Shown here piece after piece: positions 25,463 to 34,261 of a stretch of 64,000 bases of DNA. A program made the position numbers and the translations under genes. How positions within the stretch are numbered: position 1 is the first letter of the stretch; each line of letters begins with the position of its first letter. The DNA comes from Pseudomonas crudilactis (GTDB lineage: Bacteria; Pseudomonadota; Gammaproteobacteria; Pseudomonadales; Pseudomonadaceae). Below the pieces are notes generated by a model, which was given only the letters and a program-made list of their open reading frames with translations, ran no database searches and had not been told where the DNA came from. The DNA lies in assembly GCF_013433315.1 (NCBI RefSeq), contig NZ_WXVV01000028.1, forward strand, positions 1 to 64,000, given 5' to 3'.

Positions 25463-25550
25463 GTGGGAGCGAGCTTGCTCGCGAAAGCGATGTATCAGTG
25501 GCATTTCTTTATCTGACACACCGCCTTCGCGAGCAAGCTCGCTCCCACAG
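25463..25550. repeat. REP pair
   Basis: Inverted copies (25463-25486 and 25525-25550) lie between the convergent efflux and copD genes, 15 and 11 bases from their stop codons. Confidence 0.9.
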
Positions 25551-25561
25551 TTGAACGGTGT

Positions 25562-26419
25562 TTATCCTGTGATCATCGGGGGCAGGGTACCGAGTAGCGA
25601 GACGGCCGCCACCGCGCCAATGCCGAGTAACCACTCCAGCATCACACTGCGCCTGAGCGCGCCCATGCGCTGTTCGCAATCATCAATCCGCAAGCGGTTG
25701 AACAGCGCTAGCCCAAGCATCCCCAGCACGATCAGCGCCTTGATCAGCAGAATCAGCGCAAACCCGCTGAACAACGGCGTCGGCCACCACTGGCCGGTGA
25801 GCACGCGTACGTTGATCAAACCGGTGATCAGCAACCCCGCGACCAAGGCATAACCGACGCCGCTGAAGCGCCGCAAAACTTCACGCATCGGCTCCGTCGG
25901 CTGACGCAGAATCATCACCAGCATCAACAGTCCGCCGAGCCACGCCGCCACGCAGTTCAGATGCACGATCTGGTTGAGAATCAGCAATTGCCCACTCAAC
26001 CCGTCGAGCATGGCGCCGTGTCCGACCGGGGCCAGGGTCGCGAGCAACAATGCGCTTAAGCCCAGTCGCATCGGCATGCTTGAGCGCCAAGGCGTAAACA
26101 ACAGCGCCAACAGCGCGGCATTGATCAGCAAATGCCAGCGCCATACCTGACCAAAAAACGTATTGCCCAGCACCAGCGCAACCGTGTCCGGGTCAAACGC
26201 CGCTGTAGCCGAGCCGGCCATGCTCGCAGTAATCAACAGCGCCCAGGCAATCCCGCTGAGCAGCGCCACAGCCGCCAGCCAACGCGCCAGTCGCGCCAGG
26301 TGCCGATCCACTTGTGGCGCTTCATCCTTGAGCAGCAACGGCCTGAACAGCCAGGCCCCGAACAGCATCAACACCACGATGAAATGCACAAAGCGGCACA
26401 GCACCAGCGCTTCACTCAT
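25562..26419 (-). CDS. copD: copper resistance protein CopD family
   Basis: A 285-residue inner-membrane protein with about eight hydrophobic segments. CopD features include the N-terminal histidine helix (LCRFVHFIVVLMLFGAWLF) and LNCVAAWLGGLLMLVMIL. CopD takes copper from CopC across the inner membrane. It follows copC by 3 bases, so they form one operon. No copA/copB multicopper oxidase genes are adjacent, as is common for the chromosomal two-gene version. Confidence 0.9.
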   Translation of the reverse strand: MSEALVLCRFVHFIVVLMLFGAWLFRPLLLKDEAPQVDRHLARLARWLAAVALLSGIAWALLITASMAGSATAAFDPDTVALVLGNTFFGQVWRWHLLINAALLALLFTPWRSSMPMRLGLSALLLATLAPVGHGAMLDGLSGQLLILNQIVHLNCVAAWLGGLLMLVMILRQPTEPMREVLRRFSGVGYALVAGLLITGLINVRVLTGQWWPTPLFSGFALILLIKALIVLGMLGLALFNRLRIDDCEQRMGALRRSVMLEWLLGIGAVAAVSLLGTLPPMITG

Positions 26420-26422
26420 GGG

Positions 26423-26785
26423 TTACTGGCCAACCTTGAACTGATAGGCGCCTTCGCTTTTGTGCGTGTCGACCGACACCGCGTGCCATTCGACTTTGTA
26501 CTCGCCGGCGGTCAGCGGAGCGGCGGGGGTGACGATCAGGGTTTTCTTGTCGCCTTCGGTGGTCAGCGGCTTGATCGCGACTGCTGCGCCATCCTTGGTC
26601 ACGGTGACTTTGGTGAAACTGGCCTCGACACCTTCGGAAAAGGTCAGGCGCAAATCGGCCGGGGCGGCGACGGTGCTGTCGGCGGCCGGGGTCTGGCTTT
26701 TCAGGTGCGCGTGGGCGAATACGGAAGATGCGGCGAACAGCGAAGCGAGCAGGGCAGTGGTGGTCAGGACGTTCTTGAACAGCAT
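26423..26785 (-). CDS. copC: periplasmic copper-binding protein CopC
   Basis: A 120-residue protein. A signal peptide (1-24, ending SVFA) leaves His25 as the first residue (HAHLKSQTPA), forming the N-terminal Cu(II) brace with the later Asp/His of VSVDTHKSEG. The methionine-rich Cu(I) site of plasmid CopC is missing, so it appears to bind only Cu(II). It hands copper to CopD encoded downstream. Confidence 0.92.
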   Translation of the reverse strand: MLFKNVLTTTALLASLFAASSVFAHAHLKSQTPAADSTVAAPADLRLTFSEGVEASFTKVTVTKDGAAVAIKPLTTEGDKKTLIVTPAAPLTAGEYKVEWHAVSVDTHKSEGAYQFKVGQ

Positions 26786-26924
26786 CGCGAATACCTCTGA
26801 GGCAGGAGTGAAGAAACGTCAGTTTAGCCATCCGCTCACGCCAGTACGAAGTTTTGTTTGCAGCGGTCGCCCGCGGAGCAGAGCGGATGCTAGTCTTGGG
26901 CAACGCTGTTGTCAGGGAGCCCTC

Positions 26925-27545
26925 ATGGGCAATCACAAGATCGAGATTCGTCGCAACAACGTCGAGAAAATTCTCCTCGCGGCGGAAAAAGTCTTCGCCG
27001 AAAAAGGCTTCGGCGGTACCGCCATGGCCGACATCGCGGCTGAAGTGCAATTGCCGCGCTCCAACCTGCATTACTACTTCAGCACCAAGAGCGAGTTGTA
27101 CAGCGCGGTGCTGTTCGACCTGCTGGAAGTATGGAAACAGGACGCGCTGTGCTTCGAGATGTTCGACGACCCGCGCGTGGTGTTGAGCAGCTACATCCGC
27201 GCCAAGATGAACCACTCGCGCAGCCGGCCGTACGGCTCGAAAGTCTGGGCCAACGAAATCATCCACGGCGCGCCGACGTTGGGCGAGGCGCTGGATGTCA
27301 GCCTGTATGACTGGGCGAAAATGAAGGAAGCGAAGATTCGCCAGTGGGTCGAGGACAAGCGGATTCTGCCGGTGGAACCGTCGAGTCTGCTGTACATGAT
27401 CTGGGCGTCGACGCAGCACTATGCTGACTTTGATCATCAGGTGAATATTCTGAATGAGCATCAGCCGTTGTCGGATATGCAGTTTGAGCGGGCGGTGCAG
27501 ACGGTGACGAGTGTGATCTTGCGTGGGATCGGGTTGGAGCCCTAG
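26925..27545 (+). CDS. TetR-family regulator, RutR-like (pyrimidine catabolism)
   Basis: A 206-residue TetR protein. The helix-turn-helix is TAMADIAAEVQLPRSNLHYY (about 35-54), followed by the FSTKSELYSAVL helix. The C-terminal half resembles the RutR/YcdC C-terminal domain (SKVWANEIIHGAP, YMIWASTQHYADFDHQV), which binds uracil in E. coli. It is convergent with the preT-preA operon and next to the pyrimidine genes, so it probably controls them. ATG 26925 (MGNHKIEIRRNN) is preceded by GGGAG; the frame is open far upstream but lacks homology there. Confidence 0.85.
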   Translation: MGNHKIEIRRNNVEKILLAAEKVFAEKGFGGTAMADIAAEVQLPRSNLHYYFSTKSELYSAVLFDLLEVWKQDALCFEMFDDPRVVLSSYIRAKMNHSRSRPYGSKVWANEIIHGAPTLGEALDVSLYDWAKMKEAKIRQWVEDKRILPVEPSSLLYMIWASTQHYADFDHQVNILNEHQPLSDMQFERAVQTVTSVILRGIGLEP

Positions 27546-27551
27546 AAGCAG

Positions 27552-27769
27552 ACCCTCACCCCAGCCCTCTCCCGGAGGGAGAGGGGGCCGACCGAGGTGT
27601 CTCTCGGGTTACATCGACCTGAAGAACCGAGTCGATTGCGGATTCAAAGCAGCTCGTGCCTATGCATGTATCGATTATGGATTCAAAGCAAATCGTTCAG
27701 GTCGGCGGAGTTTGCCAACATCCCCCAATCAGTCCCCTCTCCCTTTGGGAGAGGGTTAGGGTGAGGGGC
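27552..27769. repeat. MITE-like CCCTCACCC element, copy 2
   Basis: Inverted ends CCCTCACCCCAGCCCTCTCC (left) and GAGAGGGTTAGGGTGAGGGG (right) enclose two copies of a GATTCAAAGCA word. It fills the whole gap between the TetR gene (stop 27545) and preA (stop codon 27769-27771), touching the preA stop. Confidence 0.85.
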
Positions 27770-29043
27770 TAGACCGCAACGTGATACGGATTCCTCGGAT
27801 CATGATTCCAATCGAGAAACGGCTTGCCAGTCTCCATCGGCACCATCTCGATGCAATCCGCCACCGGACAAGTGATCTGACACAGATTGCAGCCCACACA
27901 CTCCTCATCAATCACTTCATATTTATGCGTGCCGTCCGCCTGCTTCAGACTGCCAATCGCCTGATGTGAAGTGTCCTCACAAGCAATGTGGCAACGCCCG
28001 CAACCAATGCACGCGTCCTGATCAATCTTCGCGATCACCTGATAGTTGATGTCGAGGTACTTCCAGTCCGTGGTATTGCCCACCGCGCGCCCGGCAAACT
28101 CGTTGATGCTGGCGTAACCCTGACTGTCCATCCACCGCGACAGCCCATCCTTCATCTCCTCGACAATGCGGAAGCCATGCAGCATCGCCGCCGTGCACAC
28201 CTGCACCGCGCCGCTGCCCAGCGCCATGAATTCCGCCGCATCGCGCCAACTGCCGATGCCGCCAATCCCACAGATCGGCAAGCCCTGGGTCTGTGGATCG
28301 CGGGCAATCTCGGCGACCATGTTCAGCGCGATCGGCTTCACCGCCGAGCCGCAATAACCGCCGTGGGTGCTTTTGCTGCCGACGGTGGGCAGGGCGACCA
28401 TGTGCTCGAGATCGACGCTGGTGATCGAGTTGATCGTATTGATCAGCGACACCGCATCGGCGCCACCACGGTGGGCCGCGCGGGCAGCGACACGGATGTC
28501 GGTGATGTTCGGCGTCAGTTTGACGATCACCGGCAGGGAGCAATAGGTCTTGCACCAGCGCGTCACCTGCTCGACGTACTCCGGCACCTGACCGACCGCC
28601 GCGCCCATGCCACGTTCAGGCATGCCGTGCGGGCAACCGAAATTCAGCTCGATACCGTCAGCGCCGGTGGCTTCGACCAGCGGCAGGATGTGTTTCCACG
28701 ACTCCTCGACGCACGGCACCATCAGCGAAACGATCAGCGCGCGGTCCGGCCAGTCCTTCTTCACCTGAGTGATTTCGCGCAGGTTGATTTCCAGCGAACG
28801 GTCGGTGATCAGCTCGATGTTGTTGATGCCGAGCACTTCACGGTTGTTGCCGTAATGCGCGGAGTAACGCGACGACACGTTGACCGCCGCCGGATCCTCT
28901 CCGAGGGTTTTCCAGACCACGCCACCCCAGCCCGCTTCGAAGGCGCGGACGACGTTGTAAGCCTTGTCGGTGGGTGGCGCAGAGGCCAGCCAGAACGGAT
29001 TCGGCGCTTTGATGCCAGCGAAGACAATCGACAGATCGGCCAT
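27769..29043 (-). CDS. preA: NAD-dependent dihydropyrimidine dehydrogenase, subunit PreA
   Basis: A 424-residue FMN-dependent catalytic subunit that reduces uracil and thymine to the dihydro forms. The barrel starts IVFAGIKAPNPFWLASAPPT. The active-site region GCPHGMPERGMGAAVGQVPEY is followed by KLTPNITDI and GIGGIGSWRDAAEFM. Two C-terminal 4Fe-4S motifs are present: CIGCGRCHIACED and CVGCNLCQITCPV. The start adjoins the preT stop (TAAATG). The stop codon adjoins a MITE-like repeat. The enzyme opens the reductive pyrimidine pathway completed by genes up to 35545. Confidence 0.94.
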   Translation of the reverse strand: MADLSIVFAGIKAPNPFWLASAPPTDKAYNVVRAFEAGWGGVVWKTLGEDPAAVNVSSRYSAHYGNNREVLGINNIELITDRSLEINLREITQVKKDWPDRALIVSLMVPCVEESWKHILPLVEATGADGIELNFGCPHGMPERGMGAAVGQVPEYVEQVTRWCKTYCSLPVIVKLTPNITDIRVAARAAHRGGADAVSLINTINSITSVDLEHMVALPTVGSKSTHGGYCGSAVKPIALNMVAEIARDPQTQGLPICGIGGIGSWRDAAEFMALGSGAVQVCTAAMLHGFRIVEEMKDGLSRWMDSQGYASINEFAGRAVGNTTDWKYLDINYQVIAKIDQDACIGCGRCHIACEDTSHQAIGSLKQADGTHKYEVIDEECVGCNLCQITCPVADCIEMVPMETGKPFLDWNHDPRNPYHVAV

Positions 29044-30411
29044 TTACGCAGCCTCCACGTTAAGCATCAGTTGAGCATTGATCGCCTCGGCGGCGCGTTT
29101 GCCGTGCTGCACGGCTTGCACGGTGAGGTCCTGATCGAGGCTGGTGCAGTCGCCGCCGGCATACACGCCGGGGATGCTGGTGCGCAGGTTTTCATCGACG
29201 TCGATGCGTTCGCCCTGACGCTTGAGTTCGCGGGCCAGCGGGTCGGCGAGGGTGCTGCCATCGAACGCCTGGCCGATGGCCTTGAAGATCGCATCGGCGG
29301 CCAGTTCGAAGGTCTCGCCGGTGGTTTGCAGGCGACCGTCGACCAGATCGGTGCGGGCGAAACGCATGCCGCGCACCTGGCCCTGAGCGTCGAGCAGGAC
29401 TTCTTCAGGTTGTGCCCAGGTCAGCAGGCGCACCTGATTGGCTTTGGCGATGTCTTGTTCATGGCCGGTGGCGCCCATGTCGGCGGCGCCACGGCGATAC
29501 ACCAGATTGACTTCGCGGGCTCCGAGGCGGGCCATTTGCACGGCCATGTCGATCGCGGTGTTGCCGGCGCCGAGGACGATGCAGTGTTCGGCCAGTGGCA
29601 GTTGCGTGAGGTCATCGGCCTGGCGCAATTCGCGGATGTAATCGGTCGCAGCGAGCAAGCCTGGGGCATCTTCGTGGGGCAGGCCAAGTTGTTTGCTGGC
29701 GCTGAGGCCGAGGCCGAGGAACACCGCGTCGAACTGTTGATGCAGTTCACTCAGCGTCAGATTCTCGCCGAGTTTTTGCCCATGACGAATTTCGATGCCG
29801 CCGATTTGCAGGAGGAAATCCAGTTCCTTCTGCGCGTAGTCGTCGACCAGTTTGTACTTGGCGATTCCGTACTCATTGAGGCCGCCAGCCTTCTCCCGTG
29901 CTTCGAAAATCACCACGTCGTGGCCGTGCATGGCACTGCGGTGGGCGCAGGACAAACCGGCCGGCCCGGCACCGACCACGGCGATACGTTTGCCGGTGGC
30001 GGCGGCGCGCTGGAACGGATGTTCGCTGAAGTGTGCATTGTCGACGGCGTAGCGTTGCAGCAGGCCGATCAGCACCGGTGCGCATTCGTGAGCGTTGTTA
30101 CGCACGCAGGCTTGCTGGCAAAGGATCTCGGTTGGACAGACTCGGGCGCAACTGCCACCGAGGATGTTCGCCGAGAGGATTTTCTGCGCCGCACCGGGGA
30201 CGTTGTCCTGGTGAATATTGCGGATGAACGACGGGATATCGATCTCGCTCGGGCACGCATTCACGCAGGGCGCGTCGTAGCAATACAGGCAGCGCGAGGC
30301 TTCCAGATGCGCTTGCCGATCGTTGAGCGGCGGCGCCAGATCGGTGAAATGCCCGGCGAGGGCGGCCGCGCTTTCGTGCGGGTGGGGGAGATGGTTCAGG
30401 GTCTCGATCAC
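29044..30411 (-). CDS. preT: NAD-dependent dihydropyrimidine dehydrogenase, subunit PreT
   Basis: A 455-residue NADH-oxidising subunit of the GltD type. N-terminal cysteine clusters for Fe-S centres (CLYCYDAPCVNACP and CARVCPTEILCQQAC) precede an FAD motif (VVGAGPAGLSCAHR) and an NAD motif (VLGAGNTAIDMA). It delivers electrons to PreA. The start is GTG 30411 with GAGG nine bases upstream; no nearby ATG fits. It is first of the preTA pair. Confidence 0.93.
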   Translation of the reverse strand: MIETLNHLPHPHESAAALAGHFTDLAPPLNDRQAHLEASRCLYCYDAPCVNACPSEIDIPSFIRNIHQDNVPGAAQKILSANILGGSCARVCPTEILCQQACVRNNAHECAPVLIGLLQRYAVDNAHFSEHPFQRAAATGKRIAVVGAGPAGLSCAHRSAMHGHDVVIFEAREKAGGLNEYGIAKYKLVDDYAQKELDFLLQIGGIEIRHGQKLGENLTLSELHQQFDAVFLGLGLSASKQLGLPHEDAPGLLAATDYIRELRQADDLTQLPLAEHCIVLGAGNTAIDMAVQMARLGAREVNLVYRRGAADMGATGHEQDIAKANQVRLLTWAQPEEVLLDAQGQVRGMRFARTDLVDGRLQTTGETFELAADAIFKAIGQAFDGSTLADPLARELKRQGERIDVDENLRTSIPGVYAGGDCTSLDQDLTVQAVQHGKRAAEAINAQLMLNVEAA

Positions 30412-30484
30412 GGTTTATGGCCTCACGGTTATTTGAGGTGCTGCCTCTGATGGGCATTGGTTTTTGTGTTGCCTGGACTAGCCT

Positions 30485-30552
30485 CTTCGCGAGCAAGCTC
30501 GCTCCTACAGGGGAATGCATTTCAAATGTGGGAGCGAGCTTGCTCGCGAAGG
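30485..30552. repeat. REP pair
   Basis: An inverted copy (30485-30510) and a forward copy (30528-30552) lie between preT and the dihydropyrimidinase gene, ending 15 bases from the latter's stop codon. Confidence 0.9.
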
Positions 30553-30567
30553 CCGAAGGCCTGGATT

Positions 30568-32007
30568 TCAGCGTTTCACAGCAGTGGGCCGGTGCATCTC
30601 AGCCCGCTTGCTCAGCAAATCAAAAACCGCCGGATACGCCGGCCGTTCGATATACCGCCCGGCGCCACGCTCGGCGCGCAAATCACCATCGGCCCAGACC
30701 AGCCGGCCCTGGCTGACGGTATGGCTCGGCACGCCGCGCACGGTCTTGCCTTCGAAGATATTGAAGTCCACCTGCTGATGGTGGGTCTTGGCGGAAATGG
30801 TGCGGGTGCCTTGCGGGTCCCACAGCACCAGATCGGCATCGGCGCCGACGCGAATTGCACCTTTGCGCGGATAGAGATTGAAGATCTTCGCGGTGTTGGT
30901 GGAGGTGAGGGCGACGAAATCCTGCATCGATAAACGCCCGCTGTTGACGCCTTCGTCCCACAGCACCGCCATGCGATCTTCGATGCCGGCGGTGCCATTG
31001 GGAATCTTGCTGAAGTCATCGCGCCCGGCGGCTTTTTGCTCGGCGCAGAAGCAGCAGTGGTCAGTCGCGGTGGTGTGCAGATTGCCGTTTTGCAGTCCGT
31101 GCCACAGCGCCTCTTGATGACCGCGCGGACGGAACGGCGGGCTCATCACGTAACCGGCAGCGGTCTGCCAGTCCGGGTGTTGATAGACGCTGTCATCGAG
31201 CAGCAAATGCCCGGCGAGGACTTCGCCATACACCGGTTGGCCCTTGCTGCGCGCATAGGTGATTTCGTCGAGGGCTTCTTTGGTCGAGACGTGCACCAGA
31301 TACAGCGGCGTGCCGATGGTTTCGGCAATACGAATCGCCCGGCTCGCCGCTTCACCTTCAACCTGCGACGGCCGCGACAGCGGATGCGCTTCCGGCCCGG
31401 TGATGCCCTGGGCCATCAACTTGCGTTGCAAGTGATAAACCAGCTCGCCGTTTTCTGCGTGCACGGTCGGCACCGCGCCGAGTTCCAGGCAACGTTCGAA
31501 ACTCGCCACCAGTGTGTCGTCGGCGGCCATGATCGCATTCTTGTAAGCCATGAAGTGTTTGAAGCTGTTGATGCCGTGATGGCTGACCAGCTCGGCCATC
31601 TCCTCACGCACCTGTTCGCTCCACCAGGTGATCGCAACGTGGAAGCCATAGTCGGAAGCGGACTTTTCCGCCCAGCCGCGCCACTGATGAAACGCCTCCA
31701 TCAGCGACTGCTGCGGATTGGGAATTACAAAGTCGATGATCGATGTGGTGCCGCCGGCCAGACCGGCCGCCGTGCCACTGTAGAAATCCTCACTGGCCAC
31801 AGTGCCCATGAAGGGGAGTTGCATGTGGGTGTGCGGATCGATGCCGCCGGGCATCAGGTATTGGCCGCTGCCGTCGAGTACTTCGGCGCCGGCGGGAATA
31901 TCAAGGTTTTCACCGATGGCTTTGATCACGCCGTCGGCGCAATAGACGTCGGCGCGATAACTTTCATCATGGGTAACAACGGTGGCGCCACGGATCAACA
32001 GAGACAT
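30568..32007 (-). CDS. dihydropyrimidinase (D-hydantoinase)
   Basis: A 479-residue cyclic amidohydrolase that opens dihydrouracil to N-carbamoyl-beta-alanine. Metal motifs are visible: GGIDPHTHMQLPF (HxH), the carboxylated lysine region KHFMAYKNA, VHAENGEL, LYLVHVSTKEA and TDHCCF. ATG 32007 is preceded by GAGGAA. It is divergent from the NCS1 transporter gene across a 625-base region. It acts second in the pathway, after PreTA. Confidence 0.94.
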   Translation of the reverse strand: MSLLIRGATVVTHDESYRADVYCADGVIKAIGENLDIPAGAEVLDGSGQYLMPGGIDPHTHMQLPFMGTVASEDFYSGTAAGLAGGTTSIIDFVIPNPQQSLMEAFHQWRGWAEKSASDYGFHVAITWWSEQVREEMAELVSHHGINSFKHFMAYKNAIMAADDTLVASFERCLELGAVPTVHAENGELVYHLQRKLMAQGITGPEAHPLSRPSQVEGEAASRAIRIAETIGTPLYLVHVSTKEALDEITYARSKGQPVYGEVLAGHLLLDDSVYQHPDWQTAAGYVMSPPFRPRGHQEALWHGLQNGNLHTTATDHCCFCAEQKAAGRDDFSKIPNGTAGIEDRMAVLWDEGVNSGRLSMQDFVALTSTNTAKIFNLYPRKGAIRVGADADLVLWDPQGTRTISAKTHHQQVDFNIFEGKTVRGVPSHTVSQGRLVWADGDLRAERGAGRYIERPAYPAVFDLLSKRAEMHRPTAVKR

Positions 32008-32200
32008 TCCGAGTTCCTCGCAGGCATTGACCGACTTGTGTCGGTTCTAGATGTTTTATTGATGTACAGCGTTGCAGAGCGTATTCCTGTCAGCGCTGTC
32101 AGGAATAGAAACTAGTCGCAGATTTGCAATAGATCAAGATTATTTTTTATAAGCTTATGACTGTTTTAAGTGTATGAAAAATAACGATAAAAACATCAAA

Positions 32201-32231
32201 TCACCAAAATGGTGAGGCTGCTCACCATTTT
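32201..32231. promoter_or_regulatory. TCACC/GGTGA palindromes in the 32008-32632 intergenic region
   Basis: TCACCAAAATGGTGA (32201-32215) is one palindrome, and AAAATGGTGA (32206-32215) pairs with TCACCATTTT (32222-32231) in a second, overlapping one. They are followed by TTGACA at 32239. The rest of the 625-base gap between the dihydropyrimidinase and transporter genes is AT-rich and holds no convincing ORF. It is a plausible operator for divergent pyrimidine-gene control; the binding protein is unknown, and the RutR-like protein is a candidate. Confidence 0.5.
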
Positions 32232-32632
32232 GACGCACTTGACAGGATGGAAATATGAGCAAGATTTCCTATGTGAAATCAGCCGCTTGAAGTTGAGCTG
32301 CGGTTGCTCGCTCACGATGAAAATAAATGCAGTGCACCAGATTGAGTCCTGTCTGTTCGGACAACTTGGCAGGTGTTTAGCCTGAGCACCCAGACAAGTT
32401 TCCGCGAACTCATCCGGTGAATAATTAAAACTGATTAATATCAGAAAGTTGCAAAGCGTTTAACGCTCGGCCCGATGCGCAAGCGGGGCACCCGGCACGT
32501 TTATTGATGCCGCCGCTGACACCATGGCCGGTGCACGAAAGTTGTCAGTTCCTCCGGCCATCGTCCGGCTGCACCTGTGTGTGCAAGCCGCCTGATGAGC
32601 AGAAAAATAATCAGAAGAACAGTGGAGCGGCC

Positions 32633-34117
32633 ATGCAACAGATCAGATCGCAAGTGACCGAGCGCGACGGCTTGTTCGAGCTTGAAGCCGGTAGCGACGT
32701 CCTCGACAGTCCCCGTTACAACCACGACATGGCACCGACCAAGGTGCGCGAACGAACCTGGAACAAATGGCACATCACCGCGCTGTGGGTCGGCATGTCG
32801 ATCTGCGTGCCGACCTACACCCTCGGCGGCGTACTCACCGCTTACTTTGGCCTGACGGTCGGTGAAGCGCTGTTGGCGATTCTGTTCGCCAACATCATCG
32901 TGCTGATTCCGCTGACACTTAACGCTTTCCCCGGCACCAAGTACGGCATCCCGTTTCCGGTGTTGCTGCGCTCGTCGTTCGGCATTCTCGGCTCCAACGT
33001 GCCGTGCCTGATTCGCGCACTGGTGGCGTGTGGCTGGTTCGGCATTCAGACGATGTTTGGCGGGCTGGCGATTCACCTGTTTCTCGGTTCGGTGTTCGAG
33101 GGCTGGAAATCCCTCGGCGGCACGGGGGAGGTGATCGGTTTCATGGTGTTCTGGGCGCTGAACCTGTGGGTGGTGATTCGTGGCGCCGAGTCGATCAAGT
33201 GGCTGGAAACGTTGTCGGCACCGCTGCTGGTGGCGGTCGGCATCGGTCTGCTGGTGTGGGCGATGCCTAATGTGTCGATGAGCGAATTGATGGCGATCCC
33301 GGCCAAACGCCCGGAAGGCGCGAGTGTGGTCAGTTACTTCGCCGCCGGGCTGACGGCGATGGTTGGCTTTTGGGCCACGTTGTCGCTGAACATTCCGGAC
33401 TTCAGCCGTTATGCCAAGAGCCAGAAAGATCAAATCCTCGGGCAAATTTTCGGCCTGCCACTGACGATGTTTCTGTTCGCCTCCCTCGGTGTGATCATGA
33501 CCGCCGCGTCTGTGAAGCTTGTCGGTGTGACCGTTTCTGATCCGGTTAGCCTGATCGGCCATATCCAGAGTCCGGTGTGGGTGGCGGTGGCGATGGCGTT
33601 GATCATCATCGCCACGCTGTCGACTAACACCGCCGCCAATATCGTCTCACCGACCAACGACTTCCAGAACATCGCACCCAAGGTCATCAATCGCACCAAA
33701 GCGGTGTTGCTGACCGGGGTTGTCGGGTTGGCGTTGATGGGCCATGAACTGCTGAAAAAACTCGGCCTGATCGTTTCCGATGTCAGCCTGGAAACCGTGT
33801 ATTCCAATTGGCTGCTCGGTTATTCAAGCCTGCTCGGACCGATCGCCGGGATCATGGTGGTGGACTATTTCCTGATCAAGAAACAGCAACTGGACCTCGC
33901 CGGGCTTTACCGCGACGACGTCTATCCGGCATGGAACTGGGCCGGTTTTGTTGCGTTTGGCGTACCGGTGGTGTTGACCGTGATGTCGCTGGGCAGCGAT
34001 GCGTTCAGCTGGTTTTACAGCTATGGCTGGTTCACCGGCTCGGCGCTGGGCGGGATTATTTATTACGGGTTGTGCGTGATGCGTGCTAGTCCGTCAGTAG
34101 CGAAATCTGCGGTGTGA
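32633..34117 (+). CDS. NCS1-family nucleobase:cation symporter
   Basis: A 494-residue inner-membrane protein with about 12 hydrophobic segments. NCS1 features are the N-terminal WNKWHITALWVGMSICVPTY and the SLNIPDFSRYAKSQKDQ loop. ATG 32633 is preferred; the frame runs further upstream without homology. Between dihydropyrimidinase and carbamoyl-beta-alanine amidohydrolase genes, it most likely imports uracil, thymine or hydantoin-like substrates. Confidence 0.9.
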   Translation: MQQIRSQVTERDGLFELEAGSDVLDSPRYNHDMAPTKVRERTWNKWHITALWVGMSICVPTYTLGGVLTAYFGLTVGEALLAILFANIIVLIPLTLNAFPGTKYGIPFPVLLRSSFGILGSNVPCLIRALVACGWFGIQTMFGGLAIHLFLGSVFEGWKSLGGTGEVIGFMVFWALNLWVVIRGAESIKWLETLSAPLLVAVGIGLLVWAMPNVSMSELMAIPAKRPEGASVVSYFAAGLTAMVGFWATLSLNIPDFSRYAKSQKDQILGQIFGLPLTMFLFASLGVIMTAASVKLVGVTVSDPVSLIGHIQSPVWVAVAMALIIIATLSTNTAANIVSPTNDFQNIAPKVINRTKAVLLTGVVGLALMGHELLKKLGLIVSDVSLETVYSNWLLGYSSLLGPIAGIMVVDYFLIKKQQLDLAGLYRDDVYPAWNWAGFVAFGVPVVLTVMSLGSDAFSWFYSYGWFTGSALGGIIYYGLCVMRASPSVAKSAV

Positions 34118-34126
34118 ATGCAGGCC

Positions 34127-34195
34127 TCTTCGCGAGCAAGCTCGCTCCCACAGGAGTACGCATTCCAAATGTGGGAGCGAGCTTGCTCGCGAAGA
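34127..34195. repeat. REP pair
   Basis: Inverted (about 34128-34153) and forward (34170-34194) copies begin 9 bases after the transporter stop codon. Confidence 0.9.
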
Positions 34196-34261
34196 TGGCC
34201 TCACTTGCGGCAGAGATGTATCTGAAGAAACTCATAAGAAAAGCAGCCTGAGGAGATCCCC

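Noticed and set aside
26460..26924. N-terminal extension of the TetR-family gene
   Set aside because: The extension is antisense to copC. The TetR domain begins at ATG 26925 with a ribosome site.
27988..30450. A long plus-strand open frame (820 codons) across preA and preT
   Set aside because: It lies opposite two clear enzymes with intact motifs. GC-rich Pseudomonas genes produce long antisense frames by chance. The translation has low-complexity His/Arg/Val composition and no known motif.
32366..32382. A possible sigma-54 promoter (TGGCAGGTGTTTAGC) before the NCS1 gene
   Set aside because: It departs from the GG-N10-GC pattern and spacing too much to be called.
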